Made by a program: the position numbers and the translations under genes. A stretch of DNA of 48,451 bases. Origin: Mycolicibacterium wolinskyi (GTDB taxonomy: Bacteria > Actinomycetota > Actinomycetes > Mycobacteriales > Mycobacteriaceae). The stretch is from NCBI RefSeq assembly GCF_002101965.1, contig NZ_LQQA01000002.1, positions 1 through 48,451 of the forward strand, given 5' to 3'. The notes below the pieces were generated by a model that did no database searches, was not told where the DNA came from, and was given only the letters and a program-made list of their open reading frames with translations. Positions 18,857-28,045 of the stretch are shown here, in pieces; the stretch's first letter is position 1, and every line of letters begins with the position of its first letter.

Positions 18857-19987
18857 GTGACTATTTCCCAGCGCAGGGAGCGATTGCGGCAGCGGCTCGT
18901 GGCCGCCGACCTGGACGCCATGCTGGTAACCGACCTGGTCAACGTGCGTTACCTGTCCGGATTCACGGGCTCGAACGCCGCGCTGCTGGTTCGTGTCTCC
19001 GACGAAACGCCGGTGCTCGCCACCGATGGGCGTTACCGGACGCAGGCGGCTCACCAGTCGCCTGACGCCGAGCTCGTCATCGAGCGGGCCTGCGGGCCAC
19101 ATCTGGCCGCGCGCGCCGCCGCCGACGGTGTCCGCCGGCTCGGTTTCGAAAGCCATGTCGTGACGGTCGATGTCTTCGGGGCGCTGACCAAGGCAGCCGG
19201 TGACGACGTCCGCCTGGTCCGGGCGGCAGGTGCGGTCGAGGCGCTGCGGGAGGTCAAGGACGCGGGCGAGATCGCGATGCTGCGTCTGGCCTGTGAAGCC
19301 GCCGACGCCGCGCTCGCCGATCTGATCGAACGGGGCGGGCTGCGGCCCGGGCGCACCGAGAAAGAGGTGCGTCGCGATCTCGAATCGCTCATGCTCGACC
19401 ACGGGGCCGACGGACCGTCGTTCGAGACGATCGTCGCCACGGGCGCCAACTCCGCGATACCGCACCATCGGCCCACTGACGCGGTGCTGGCGGTCGGAGA
19501 CTTCGTGAAGATCGATTTCGGTGCGGCAGTCGAGGGCTACCACTCCGACATGACCCGCACGTTCGTGCTCGGGCAGGCCGCGCAGTGGCAGCGCGACATC
19601 TACGACCTGGTGGCGACGGCGCAGCGGGCCGGCCGTGAGGCACTGGCGGCCGGCGTCGTCCTCAGCTCGGTCGACGCGGCGTCGCGCGAAGTCATCGCCG
19701 ACGCCGGCTACGCCGAGTACTTCGGCCACGGGCTCGGGCACGGCGTGGGGTTGCAGATCCACGAAGCGCCGGGAATCAACTCCGCGGCCGCCGGTACACT
19801 GCTTGCTGGCTCTGCGGTGACCGTCGAGCCAGGTGTCTACCTGCCAGACCGCGGCGGCGTCCGTATCGAGGACACGCTGGTCGTGCCCGGCGGCGAAAGC
19901 GCCGAGGGCTTCGGCAGTGGCACCGGCGGTGACACCGCCGCGCCAGAACTGCTTACCCGGTTCCCCAAGGAACTGGCCATCCTGTGA
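18857..19987 (+). CDS. pepQ: Xaa-Pro aminopeptidase/dipeptidase, M24B family
   Basis: 376 aa from GTG 18857 (leaderless context). N-terminal creatinase-like domain ([21 protein letters not shown]), C-terminal pita-bread domain with dimetal ligands: Asp in [20 protein letters not shown], His in [18 protein letters not shown], Glu in [14 protein letters not shown] and [10 protein letters not shown]. Cleaves N-terminal residues or dipeptides next to proline. Next to efp, a common pairing, since EF-P serves polyproline translation. Corresponds to Rv2535c. Confidence 0.94.
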   Translation: MTISQRRERLRQRLVAADLDAMLVTDLVNVRYLSGFTGSNAALLVRVSDETPVLATDGRYRTQAAHQSPDAELVIERACGPHLAARAAADGVRRLGFESHVVTVDVFGALTKAAGDDVRLVRAAGAVEALREVKDAGEIAMLRLACEAADAALADLIERGGLRPGRTEKEVRRDLESLMLDHGADGPSFETIVATGANSAIPHHRPTDAVLAVGDFVKIDFGAAVEGYHSDMTRTFVLGQAAQWQRDIYDLVATAQRAGREALAAGVVLSSVDAASREVIADAGYAEYFGHGLGHGVGLQIHEAPGINSAAAGTLLAGSAVTVEPGVYLPDRGGVRIEDTLVVPGGESAEGFGSGTGGDTAAPELLTRFPKELAIL

Positions 19988-20012
19988 CAGAAAGCTAGGA
20001 GCTACACCGACC

Positions 20013-20576
20013 ATGGCATCGACTGCCGACTTCAAGAACGGTCTCGTCCTGCAGATCGACGGCCAACTGTGGCAGATCGTCGAATTCCAGCACGTCAAGC
20101 CAGGCAAAGGCCCGGCGTTCGTGCGGACGAAGCTGAAGAATGTCGTGTCCGGAAAGGTCGTCGACAAGACCTACAACGCCGGCGTCAAGGTGGAGACCGC
20201 CACCGTCGACCGGCGTGACGCGACCTACCTGTACCGCGACGGCAGCGACTTCGTGTTCATGGACTCCGAGGACTTCAACCAGCATCCGCTGCCCGAATCG
20301 CTCGTCGGCCGGGCGGCCGGGTTCCTGCTCGAGAGCCTGCCGGTGCAGATCGCATTCCACGACGGTGTGCCGCTGTACCTCGAGCTGCCGGTGTCGGTTG
20401 AACTCGAAGTCACCCACACCGAACCCGGCCTGCAGGGCGACCGCTCGAGCGCGGGCACCAAGCCCGCCACCATGGAGACCGGTGCCGAGATCCAGGTTCC
20501 GCTGTTCATCAACACCGGCGACAAGCTCAAGGTGGACACCCGCGACGGCAGCTACCTCGGCCGGGTGAATGCCTGA
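20013..20576 (+). CDS. efp: Translation elongation factor P
   Basis: 187 aa, full length. KOW-like domain I with the tip loop [16 protein letters not shown] (Lys32 at the tip; the loop in the actinobacterial form is Pro-flanked), then two OB domains ending [14 protein letters not shown]. Rescues ribosomes stalled on polyproline stretches. AGGAGC lies upstream at about 19997. No EpmA/EarP/YmfI modification gene was seen in the window. Overlaps nusB by 8 nt. Confidence 0.97.
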   Translation: MASTADFKNGLVLQIDGQLWQIVEFQHVKPGKGPAFVRTKLKNVVSGKVVDKTYNAGVKVETATVDRRDATYLYRDGSDFVFMDSEDFNQHPLPESLVGRAAGFLLESLPVQIAFHDGVPLYLELPVSVELEVTHTEPGLQGDRSSAGTKPATMETGAEIQVPLFINTGDKLKVDTRDGSYLGRVNA

Positions 20577-21051
20577 CCGTCGTGGCGACCGGGGCCGCCA
20601 TCAGGCCCGCAAGCGCGCCGTCGACCTCCTCTTCGAGGCCGAGGCACGTGGCCTGACCGCGGAGGCGGTCGCGGATGCCCGCGCCGCGCTGGCCGAGGAC
20701 GAGCCCGACGTCGCGCCGCTCAACCCGTACACGGTCACGGTCGCACGCGGGGTCACCGAACACGCCGCCCACATCGACGATCTGATCTCCGCGCACCTGC
20801 AGGGCTGGACCCTGGAGCGCCTGCCCGCCGTGGATCGGGCGATCCTGCGCGTCGCGGTGTGGGAGCTGCTGCACGCCGAGGACGTACCGGAACCGGTTGC
20901 GGTGGACGAAGCGGTCGAGTTGGCCAAGGAGTTGTCGACCGATGAGTCGCCCGGGTTCGTCAACGGTGTGCTCGGCCAGGTGATGCTCGTGACGCCCCAG
21001 ATCCGGGCGGCGTCGCGGGCGGTGCGAGGCGCGGGAACACCGGAGAGCTAA
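20569..21051 (+). CDS. nusB: Transcription antitermination factor NusB
   Basis: 160 aa. [20 protein letters not shown] at the N-terminus and [21 protein letters not shown] then [29 protein letters not shown] are standard NusB. With NusE it binds boxA of rRNA operons. Corresponds to Rv2533c, next to efp in both. The efp stop lies inside its first codons, so coupling is expected. It marks the end of the conserved block. Confidence 0.96.
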   Translation: MPDRRGDRGRHQARKRAVDLLFEAEARGLTAEAVADARAALAEDEPDVAPLNPYTVTVARGVTEHAAHIDDLISAHLQGWTLERLPAVDRAILRVAVWELLHAEDVPEPVAVDEAVELAKELSTDESPGFVNGVLGQVMLVTPQIRAASRAVRGAGTPES

Positions 21052-21054
21052 CTG

Positions 21055-22293
21055 ATGCCGCGGCGTCGTGGACGTGCGCGGGCGGCGCTGATTCGCGCGG
21101 TCGCGTCGCTGGCGGTGCTGTCGTTGGCGGGTTGCTCGGCATCGCCGTCCGCGGCGCCACCGGAAGCCGTACCGGCGACGCCGCAGGCCGAGTTGACCAC
21201 CACCGCGCTGAGCGTGTCGGCGGTCAAGCCGCCGGTGCGGCTGGCCGGCAGTGACCGCCGGACGCACGTCGAGTACGACCTCGTCCTGCAGAACGTGTTC
21301 AGCGCACCGGTGACCGTGACGTCGATCGAGGTGCTCGGTGCCGACGGCTCGGTGTTGCTCGCGTTGGACGGACCCGACGTCGCCGCGGTCAGCAGCACGC
21401 TGTTTCCCGGATCGCCGAGTGCCGTCGTCCCCGCGGGCGGTGCACTGGCCGCCGTGATCGATCTGGCGATCGCCGCCGAACAGGTGCCGGACCGGATCAC
21501 TCACCGAATCCGATATGAGCCGGGCTCGTCACCGGCGGCCGCGATCATCGGTACGCGCGAGATCAGCGGACCGGAACTCACCGTGGACAGCCGCGAACCC
21601 ACGGTGATCTCGGCGCCGCTCAAGGGAACTCAGTGGCTCAACGCGAACGCCTGTTGTGCGCCCGGCGCCTCGCACCGCGCAGCTCGACTTGCGGTGGGCG
21701 GCAACGCGATCAAGAAGGCCGAGGAGTTCGCGGTGGACTGGGCACAGGCCAGAAACGGCCGGTTGTTCGACGGGGACGGAAGCCGGAACGTTCAGTGGTA
21801 CGGGTTCGGGGCCGATGTCCTGGCGGTTGCCGACGGAACCGTCGCGTCGACCTTCGACGGGTTGCCCGATCAAGCCCCGAACACCCCGGCGACCGGTCTG
21901 CGCGGCCCGCGGGATTACACGGGAAATCATGTCTCGCAGCAGATTGCGCCCGGAGTGTGGGCGATCTACGGCCACCTGCAACCCGGCAGTATCACGGTGC
22001 GGACGGGCGATCAGGTCAAGAAGGGGCAGGTGATCGGCAAGCTCGGCAGCTCCGGGAATGCCAGGAATCCGCATCTGCACTTCCAGTTGTCCGACGGTCC
22101 GGAGATCACCACATCGAACAGCTTGCCGTTCGCACTGGGCTCCTATTGGCTCGCGGGCACCGTCGATCCCGGCCGGCTCGCCGGCGCGTTCGGCGACAAC
22201 GGTGCACCGGCACCGCTGAAGGTCAACGGCCCGGGCCGCCAGGAGCTCGGCACGTACCCGTTGGCGTACACGATCGCGAACCTGGGTTACTGA
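21055..22293 (+). CDS. M23 (LytM-type) peptidase-like lipoprotein
   Basis: 412 aa, 3 nt after nusB. Signal sequence with lipobox LAGC (Cys27), so an anchored envelope protein. A beta-sandwich-like middle (residues about 45-180) precedes the LytM region: EFAVDWAQARNG (metal Asp), AIYGHLQPGSITVRTGDQVKKGQVIGKLGSSGNARNPHLHFQL (second His motif HLHF). The His-x3-Asp first motif is not canonical because of a long gap before FAVDW, so activity should not be assumed. Likely cell-wall hydrolase or activator. Its 3' end overlaps the convergent lysR gene by 7 bp. Confidence 0.85.
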   Translation: MPRRRGRARAALIRAVASLAVLSLAGCSASPSAAPPEAVPATPQAELTTTALSVSAVKPPVRLAGSDRRTHVEYDLVLQNVFSAPVTVTSIEVLGADGSVLLALDGPDVAAVSSTLFPGSPSAVVPAGGALAAVIDLAIAAEQVPDRITHRIRYEPGSSPAAAIIGTREISGPELTVDSREPTVISAPLKGTQWLNANACCAPGASHRAARLAVGGNAIKKAEEFAVDWAQARNGRLFDGDGSRNVQWYGFGADVLAVADGTVASTFDGLPDQAPNTPATGLRGPRDYTGNHVSQQIAPGVWAIYGHLQPGSITVRTGDQVKKGQVIGKLGSSGNARNPHLHFQLSDGPEITTSNSLPFALGSYWLAGTVDPGRLAGAFGDNGAPAPLKVNGPGRQELGTYPLAYTIANLGY

Positions 22294-23174
22294 CCGTCTC
22301 GCCACACCTCGTCGATGACGTCGAGGAACCGCCGGGCCGTCGGCGGCGGTTTCGGGCCGGTCCAGGCGATCGCCATCGGAACCCCCGGCGCCCCAACCAC
22401 TTCACGGAACACGACGCCCGGCCGGCTCGCCGCCGCCACGCCGCGAGTGACGAAACCGATGCCGGCGCCCGCGGCGACGAGGCCTGCGAGCGTCGTCACC
22501 GGGGTGGCTTCCTGCACGATGACGGGTTCGACCCCGGCGCTGCGGAAGCAGCCGACGAGTTTGTCGAACAACACCGGACCCACGCTTCGCGGTGCGGCCA
22601 ACAACGCTTCACCGGCCAGATCCCTGAAACCGATCGTCGTGTGCCCGCACAGTGGATGGTGGGTCGGCAACGCCAGCACGAGTGGTTCGTCGGGAAGTTC
22701 CCGGTACCGCAAATGCGTTCGCGCCAACGGTGGATGCAGCACACCGACATCGATCTCGCCACGGTCGAGTGCCTCTTCGACCGCGGGCGAGTTGAACTCG
22801 ACCAGATCGATCGTGATGTCCGGGAAGGTGCTGCGGAACCGCTGCACCGCCCGCGGCAGCCGGGTGTAGGAGGCGACGACCGTGAAGCCCAGACGCAGAC
22901 GACCGTGCAGGCCTTGCTCGGCCCGTCGCGCGACATCGATCGCGTGTCCGCCGTGGGCCAGCATGGCGCGCGCGGGCGCCAGGAATGCCACCCCGGCCGC
23001 GGTCAACCGGACGCCGCGGCGGTCGCGATCCAGCAGTGTGGCACCGACGTCGCGCTCGAGCGTCCTGATGCGTTGACTCAGTGCGGGCTGGCTGAGGTGA
23101 AGGTCGGTGGCCGCCCGGCCGAAATGCAGCGTTTCGGCCACGCGGATGAAGCACTCGACCGACCGCAGGTCCAT
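22287..23174 (-). CDS. LysR-family transcriptional regulator
   Basis: 295 aa from ATG 23174, 7 nt after TACGAT (minus strand of 23182-23187; leaderless). HTH at residues 1-60 (RSVECFIRVAETLHFGRAATDLHLSQPALSQRIRTLE), then a periplasmic-binding-like effector domain. Divergent from a lipoprotein gene that it may control; TGAT-N5-ATCA in the gap is a candidate site. The effector is unknown. Confidence 0.9.
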   Translation of the reverse strand: MDLRSVECFIRVAETLHFGRAATDLHLSQPALSQRIRTLERDVGATLLDRDRRGVRLTAAGVAFLAPARAMLAHGGHAIDVARRAEQGLHGRLRLGFTVVASYTRLPRAVQRFRSTFPDITIDLVEFNSPAVEEALDRGEIDVGVLHPPLARTHLRYRELPDEPLVLALPTHHPLCGHTTIGFRDLAGEALLAAPRSVGPVLFDKLVGCFRSAGVEPVIVQEATPVTTLAGLVAAGAGIGFVTRGVAAASRPGVVFREVVGAPGVPMAIAWTGPKPPPTARRFLDVIDEVWRDGQ

Positions 23175-23181
23175 ACCCGTG

Positions 23182-23230
23182 ATCGTATTCGCCTATCACA
23201 GCCCTTGAACTACCGATTGATACTGAATCA
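23182..23230. promoter_or_regulatory. lysR -10 box and TGAT-N5-ATCA dyad
   Basis: The divergent gap 23175-23251 contains TACGAT on the minus strand (23182-23187), 7 nt from the lysR ATG, and a perfect TGAT-ACTGA-ATCA dyad at 23218-23230, 22 bp before the lipoprotein ATG. LysR sites are often T-N11-A with short arms, so the dyad is a candidate target. Confidence 0.4.
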
Positions 23231-23251
23231 GCCGTCGCCGAGGCTGGTGGC

Positions 23252-24571
23252 ATGCCCGCATTGCGCACCTCCGTCATCTGCCTCACGGTCGTCGTCGCCG
23301 CTGCCTGTGCCACGCCACGAGAAGAGGAGCCGGCGGTCACGATCGAGCGACTCGTCGCCCTGTCCGACGGCGACCACCTGGCGAGCACGTATGCCGACGG
23401 AATCCTGGCTCCCGTCTCGGCGGGCCATCGAGACCTGCTGAGCACCGTCAGCGTGCGGGACGGCGTCGTGGACACCGCGCACGTCGAGGTTTCGAATTCG
23501 GTGACGGCCGCGCCGGAAGTGCTTGCGTTGTCGCCCGACGGCACAACGGCATTCGTTGCCGAACGGCTCAAACCCCGCAACGTCGGCGATACCAGGGCCC
23601 AGCAACTGGCGCCCGGTGACCGGCTCTTCGCGGTGAACATCTCGAACCGGCAGGCGCCGGCGATCGGCGACGTCGCCACGATCGCGCCATCGCCCGAGGC
23701 GCTTGCCGTGCATCCGGACGGCAGCCACATCGCGGTGGTGTCGAACACGGCGGATTCGTCGCTGCTGCAGTTGATCTCGTGGACGCCGGACGGGTTCGGC
23801 GCTGTGGAGCAATTCGATCTGGCCGCCCTCGGGGTCCCCGGCGAAGCCGGCAAGCCACGTGGCGGCGTGACCGCGACCAACGTGCACTGGCATCCGACCG
23901 GCCGTGCGCTGGCCGTCAACATCGACAGCCAGAACCGCGTTGCCTTCTTCACGGTCGACACGTCCGTTCCTGGCCGGCCGGGCGTGCATGCGTGGGGCGA
24001 ACCGGTCGCCACCGGAGTGGATCCATTCGTGGGCCGGTTCACGCCCGATGGACGTCACTACCTCACCTCGGACTGGGGCCGCGACCTCAGCACCACCGAC
24101 CTGAACAAGCGGTTGCCCACCGGTCGCTCCACGCTCAGCGTGATCCGGGTGGGCGATCTCGGCGCGGATCAGCCGCGGAAAGTCGGTACCGCGGAGTCTG
24201 ACAAGTCGGCGGAGGGGTTGGCGATCAGCCCGGACGGCCGCTGGGTGGCCACGGTGAACATGCGTGGCACCGCCGTACCCGCCGGATCGCCGCTGCACGA
24301 CGACCACGCGACAGTCAGTCTGCTGCGACTCGACGGCGACACCGGCGAACTGAGCAAGGTCGGCGACTACCACCTCGACGGAGTCCTGCCGGAGGGCGGC
24401 ACGTTCGACGCCACCGGACGGTACTTCCTGGCGACCGTGTACGAGGGCCGGCCCGGCGGTAACGGTTCGGGGGTGCAGGTGTACCGGGTCGGATCGGCTG
24501 ACGACCCAGGACTGACTGCAGTGCAACGCATCCCGCTGCCGCACGGAGTGCATCACGTGGTGGCCGGCTGA
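23252..24571 (+). CDS. Secreted beta-propeller (YVTN/lactonase-like) lipoprotein
   Basis: 439 aa from ATG 23252 (GAGG 8 nt upstream). Signal peptide with a lipobox-like VVAAAC (Cys19). The mature part has repeated propeller blade signatures such as EVLALSPDGTTAFVAE, EALAVHPDGSHIAVVSN, GLAISPDGRWVATVNM and GGTFDATGRYFLATV. Such proteins are extracytoplasmic and may be lactonases, binding proteins or structural; the reaction cannot be assigned. Divergent from lysR. Confidence 0.75.
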   Translation: MPALRTSVICLTVVVAAACATPREEEPAVTIERLVALSDGDHLASTYADGILAPVSAGHRDLLSTVSVRDGVVDTAHVEVSNSVTAAPEVLALSPDGTTAFVAERLKPRNVGDTRAQQLAPGDRLFAVNISNRQAPAIGDVATIAPSPEALAVHPDGSHIAVVSNTADSSLLQLISWTPDGFGAVEQFDLAALGVPGEAGKPRGGVTATNVHWHPTGRALAVNIDSQNRVAFFTVDTSVPGRPGVHAWGEPVATGVDPFVGRFTPDGRHYLTSDWGRDLSTTDLNKRLPTGRSTLSVIRVGDLGADQPRKVGTAESDKSAEGLAISPDGRWVATVNMRGTAVPAGSPLHDDHATVSLLRLDGDTGELSKVGDYHLDGVLPEGGTFDATGRYFLATVYEGRPGGNGSGVQVYRVGSADDPGLTAVQRIPLPHGVHHVVAG

Positions 24572-24631
24572 ACCCGCCCGTCGGGGCCGCTCGGCGGGCA
24601 GGGCAGATTTACGCTCAGCCGGATTGTAAAT
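24564..24631. promoter_or_regulatory. Inverted repeats after the propeller gene
   Basis: CCGGCTGA (24564-24571, spanning the stop codon) matches TCAGCCGG (24615-24622); inside it CCCGCC (24573-24578) pairs with GGCGGG (24593-24598). A second dyad is ATTTAC (24607-24612) with GTAAAT (24626-24631). The first could be a terminator, the second an operator for the downstream GntR operon. The rest of 24572-24781 holds no gene. Confidence 0.4.
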
Positions 24632-24768
24632 TCTCTTCGAGTCCCAGGTGGCGCAATACTCCTGCGGTGCCGGGGTTTGGGCTGGTGGGCGTCAGTGGCA
24701 GGGGGCGCAATCAGTTAACCTGCGCCGACACCGGATTCGCCGCGCTGCGCCACCCGTGGAACCGCCCT

Positions 24769-24774
24769 TACCGT
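24769..24774 (+). promoter_or_regulatory. -10 box of the GntR-led operon
   Basis: TACCGT ends 7 nt before the GTG at 24782, so the operon mRNA is probably leaderless. No clear -35 was seen. Confidence 0.45.
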
Positions 24775-24781
24775 TTGATGC

Positions 24782-25537
24782 GTGTCGCAGCCCGATGCAC
24801 AACCTGTTTCGTTGCCGGTCCGCCGTCCCCGCGCCGACCGGGCACGCCAGGTTGCCGACGTCCTACGGCACCAGATCTACGACGGCGCCTACGATCGCGG
24901 ACTGCCCGCCGAGGCCGACCTGGCCGCGGAGTTCTTCGTATCCCGCAACACCATCCGGGAAGCACTGGCCGTACTGAAAAACGAGGGGCTGATCGAGCGC
25001 GGCACCAAGGTCGGCACCCATGTGGCGGTCCGCAAGTTCGACCACGGGCTCGACGCGCTCGTCGGCCTCAAGGAGACGTTCAAGGATTACGGTGAGGTCC
25101 GCAACGAGGTGCGCGCCGTGCAGCGCCTGGCCGCCCCGCCCGCGGTGGCCCGCAAGCTCGCGCTGGAACCCGGCGCGCAGGTGGTGTTCATCGAGCGGTT
25201 GCGCTACCTCGGCGATCTTCCACTGTCGCTGGACCTGACCTATCTGGCACCCGACATCGGTGAAGCGGTGATCGCGTTCCCGCTCGAGACCAACGACGTC
25301 TTCGCGCTGATCGAGCGCGTCAGCGGGCAACGCCTGGGCGGCGCAACCTTTGCGCTGGAGGCGGTTTCGGCAGACCCGCACTCCGCGGCCACTCTTCAGG
25401 TGCCGAACGGCTCGGCGTTGTTGATGGCCGAGCGGCTCACGAGCCTGGACGACGGCAGGCCCGTCGACCTCGAGTACATCCGGATGCGTGGTGACCGGAT
25501 CACCATGCGCGGCAACCTCTTTAGGAGCGACACATGA
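24782..25537 (+). CDS. GntR-family regulator, HutC subfamily (UTRA domain)
   Basis: 251 aa. N-terminal winged helix at about residues 18-82 (RARQVADVLRHQIYDGAYDRGLPAEADLAAEFFVSRNTIREALAVLKNEGL). The UTRA ligand domain spans about 95-245 (VVFIERLRYLGDLPLSLDLTYLAP; LEYIRMRGDRI at the end). HutC-type regulators sense small catabolites or sugar phosphates. First gene of a six-gene operon; the end overlaps the ferredoxin start (ATGA), so it likely autoregulates the whole cluster. In the Pseudomonas asf cluster the regulator is LysR-type, so the control differs. Confidence 0.9.
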   Translation: MSQPDAQPVSLPVRRPRADRARQVADVLRHQIYDGAYDRGLPAEADLAAEFFVSRNTIREALAVLKNEGLIERGTKVGTHVAVRKFDHGLDALVGLKETFKDYGEVRNEVRAVQRLAAPPAVARKLALEPGAQVVFIERLRYLGDLPLSLDLTYLAPDIGEAVIAFPLETNDVFALIERVSGQRLGGATFALEAVSADPHSAATLQVPNGSALLMAERLTSLDDGRPVDLEYIRMRGDRITMRGNLFRSDT

Positions 25538-25761
25538 CGCTGGTCAACCAACGCGCCGACGTCCCGGTGACAATCGACGAGTCACTGTGCATCGAGGGTT
25601 GCACGTTGTGCGTCGACGTGTGCCCGCTGGATTCCCTTGCGATCAAGCCGGAGAACGGCAAGGCGTACATGCATGTCGACGAGTGCTGGTACTGCGGGCC
25701 GTGTGCGGCCCGCTGCCCAACCGGAGCCGTCACCGTCAACATGCCCTACTTGATCCGCTAG
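25534..25761 (+). CDS. Small 2[4Fe-4S] ferredoxin (AprB/AsfB-like)
   Basis: 75 aa. Two cluster motifs: C19-x3-C23-x2-C26-x3-C30-P and C51-x2-C54-x2-C57-x3-C61-P. The size and layout resemble AprB of APS reductase without its tail, and the AsfB-type ferredoxins. It probably carries electrons to or from the AprA-like flavoprotein encoded four genes downstream. Overlaps the GntR gene; the binding-protein gene starts 8 nt after its stop. Confidence 0.9.
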   Translation: MTLVNQRADVPVTIDESLCIEGCTLCVDVCPLDSLAIKPENGKAYMHVDECWYCGPCAARCPTGAVTVNMPYLIR

Positions 25762-25769
25762 AGGACCCC

Positions 25770-27188
25770 GTGAAAACAGCCCTGATCGCCCTCACCGCCG
25801 GCCTCACGCTCGCCACGGCCGGATGCTCGCTCGACTCCGCGACGCAGTCGGCCGATACCGTCGACGTCGTCATCGGATACCAGTCCAAGACCATCAATAC
25901 CGTCACCGCGGGAACCCTGCTGCGCGCGCAGGGATACCTGGAGCGCCGCCTCGGTGACATCACCGCGAGCACCGGCACGAAGTACAACGTGACGTGGCAG
26001 GACTACGACACCGGAGCGCCGATCACCGCGCAGATGGTGGCCGAGAAGATCGACATCGGATCGATGGGCGACTATCCCATGCTGATCAACGGGTCGAAGA
26101 CGCAGGCCAACGAGCGCGCCCGCACCGAGATCGTGTCGGTCACCGGCTACAACCCCAAGGGCGCGCTGAACATGGTTGTGGTGACACCGGACTCACCGGC
26201 TCAATCGTTGAGAGACCTGGCCGGAAAGAAGGTGTCGGCGAGTGTGGGTTCGGCCGGGCACGGCATGCTCGTCCAAGCACTGGAGAAGTCCGGCATCGAT
26301 CCCAAGACGGGTGTCGAAGTGCTCAACCAGCAGCCGCAGGTCGGTGCGTCGTCGCTGGAATCCGGTCAGGTTCAAGCGCTTTCACAGTTCGTCGCCTGGC
26401 CCGGCCTGCTGGTGCACCAGGGCAAGGCCAAACTTCTCTACGACGGCGCCGAGTTGGACTACCCGACGTTGCACGGCGTCGTGGTCCGCCGGGCGTATGC
26501 GGCCGAGCACCCCGAGGTGCTCGACGCCTTCCTCCAGGCGCAACTCGACGCCACCGACTACCTCAACGCCGAACCGCTCGAGGCGGCCCGCATCGTCGCC
26601 GAGGCCAGCGGCCTGCCGCAGGAGGTCGTCTACCTCTACAACGGTCCCGGCGGCACGTCGTTCGACACCACACTCAAGCCGTCACTGGTCGAGGCGCTCA
26701 AGGGCGATGTGCCGTACCTGAAGTCGATCGACAACTTCGCCGACCTCGACGTCGCGGGCTTCGTGCAGGACGGTCCGCTGCGTGCCGCGTTCGCCGCGCG
26801 CGGACAGGACTACGACAAGGCGCTGAACTCCGGCGCCAATCCTTCGGTACTGAGCGGGACCGATGCGGTGTGCAATACCGCCGTCGACAACCCAGCCACC
26901 GCAAGCGAGTTGTGGCTCGACGGATCCGACTCCACCACGCCCGCGGCAACCCCGACCTGCCTGCTCAAGGCGATCCGCGAGGCCGAGGGCGGCGGCAGCA
27001 AGGTGCGGGCGGCTTACGTTCCGGATGCTGAGCTCGGCACCCGTTGGTTTGCCGACAAGGCGGTCTGGGTTCGAGCCGGCGCCGAACACCTCCCGTTCGG
27101 TACTCCGGCCGGTGCGCAGCGATACACCGCCGCTCATCCCGGCAGCGTCGTCGTCGACTATTCGCAGGCATTGGCCGGTGCGGTATGA
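25770..27188 (+). CDS. ABC transporter substrate-binding lipoprotein with C-terminal NosL-like domain
   Basis: 472 aa from GTG 25770. Signal peptide with lipobox TAGC (Cys19). Residues about 30-340 form an SsuA/TauA/NrtA-type binding protein (EKIDIGSMGDYPMLINGSK; KKVSASVGSAGHGMLVQALE). Typical members are about 320-340 aa; here residues about 368-472 form an added domain: a Cys-containing start, TCLLKAIREAEGG, then VRAAYVPDAELGTRWFADKA and PFGTPAGAQRYTAAHPGSVV, resembling NosL (the copper/metal accessory lipoprotein). The NosL Cys-x2-Cys metal motif is not obvious. Substrate probably an organosulfur anion (inference). Confidence 0.85.
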   Translation: MKTALIALTAGLTLATAGCSLDSATQSADTVDVVIGYQSKTINTVTAGTLLRAQGYLERRLGDITASTGTKYNVTWQDYDTGAPITAQMVAEKIDIGSMGDYPMLINGSKTQANERARTEIVSVTGYNPKGALNMVVVTPDSPAQSLRDLAGKKVSASVGSAGHGMLVQALEKSGIDPKTGVEVLNQQPQVGASSLESGQVQALSQFVAWPGLLVHQGKAKLLYDGAELDYPTLHGVVVRRAYAAEHPEVLDAFLQAQLDATDYLNAEPLEAARIVAEASGLPQEVVYLYNGPGGTSFDTTLKPSLVEALKGDVPYLKSIDNFADLDVAGFVQDGPLRAAFAARGQDYDKALNSGANPSVLSGTDAVCNTAVDNPATASELWLDGSDSTTPAATPTCLLKAIREAEGGGSKVRAAYVPDAELGTRWFADKAVWVRAGAEHLPFGTPAGAQRYTAAHPGSVVVDYSQALAGAV

Positions 27189-28045
27189 CGACCGCTGAAA
27201 CCGTCCTCACCGGGGTCTCCGACCTGCCGGTGGCCGAGTCCGCCGCACCACGGCGCCGCACTGCGTCGGCGTGGCCACGCCGGCTCGTGCGGCTCGCCTC
27301 GGTGATCACCGCCGTCGTGCTGTGGCAGTTGTTGACCGCCAACGACATTCGGCTCGGGCTGCGCTTCGACACCTTGCCGACCGTCACCGAGATCACCGCG
27401 GCGCTGGTGAATCGGCTCGGCACGCCGGAGTACTGGCTGGACCTCGGCCAGTCGTTGATCCGCATTCTCACCGGATTCGGGCTTGCCGCCGTCGTCGGCG
27501 TGGTGACCGGAATCCTGCTCGGCCGGTCCGCCCTGTTCGCCGACATCTTCGGCCCGCTCACCGAACTGGCCCGGCCGATCCCGGCGATCGCGATGGTGCC
27601 GGTGGCGATCCTGCTGTTCCCGACCGACGAGGCCGGGATCGTGTTCATCACGTTCCTCGCCGCCTACTTCCCGATCATGGTCAGCGTCCGGCACGCGGTG
27701 CGCGCGCTGCCCACCATCTGGGAGGACTCGGTCCGCACACTCGGCGGCGGGCGCCTCGACGTCCTGCGCCAAGTCGTGTTGCCCGGAATCCTGCCGGGGC
27801 TTTTCGGTGGCCTGTCGGTCGGTATGGGGGTGGCCTGGATCTGCGTGATCTCGGCCGAGATGATCTCGGGCCGGCTCGGCGTCGGATACCGGACGTGGCA
27901 GGCCTATACGGTGCTGAACTATCCCGACGTGTTCGTCGGCATCATCACGATCGGCATCCTCGGGTTCGGCACCGCCGCAGCGGTAGAAATCATCGGCCGC
28001 CGCGCCACCCGCTGGTTACCGCGCGGTGAGGAGGGCGCACGATGA
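27185..28045 (+). CDS. ABC transporter permease, SsuC/TauC type
   Basis: 286 aa from ATG 27185 (overlaps the previous stop). About six membrane helices; the EAA-type loop is VRTLGGGRLDVLRQVVLPGILPGLFGGLSVGMGVAWICVISAEM, characteristic of the nitrate/sulfonate/taurine permease group, with LARPIPAIAMVPVAILLFP upstream. Works with the adjacent ATPase and binding lipoprotein. Overlap with the ATPase gene (4 nt) indicates coupling. Confidence 0.92.
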   Translation: MTTAETVLTGVSDLPVAESAAPRRRTASAWPRRLVRLASVITAVVLWQLLTANDIRLGLRFDTLPTVTEITAALVNRLGTPEYWLDLGQSLIRILTGFGLAAVVGVVTGILLGRSALFADIFGPLTELARPIPAIAMVPVAILLFPTDEAGIVFITFLAAYFPIMVSVRHAVRALPTIWEDSVRTLGGGRLDVLRQVVLPGILPGLFGGLSVGMGVAWICVISAEMISGRLGVGYRTWQAYTVLNYPDVFVGIITIGILGFGTAAAVEIIGRRATRWLPRGEEGAR

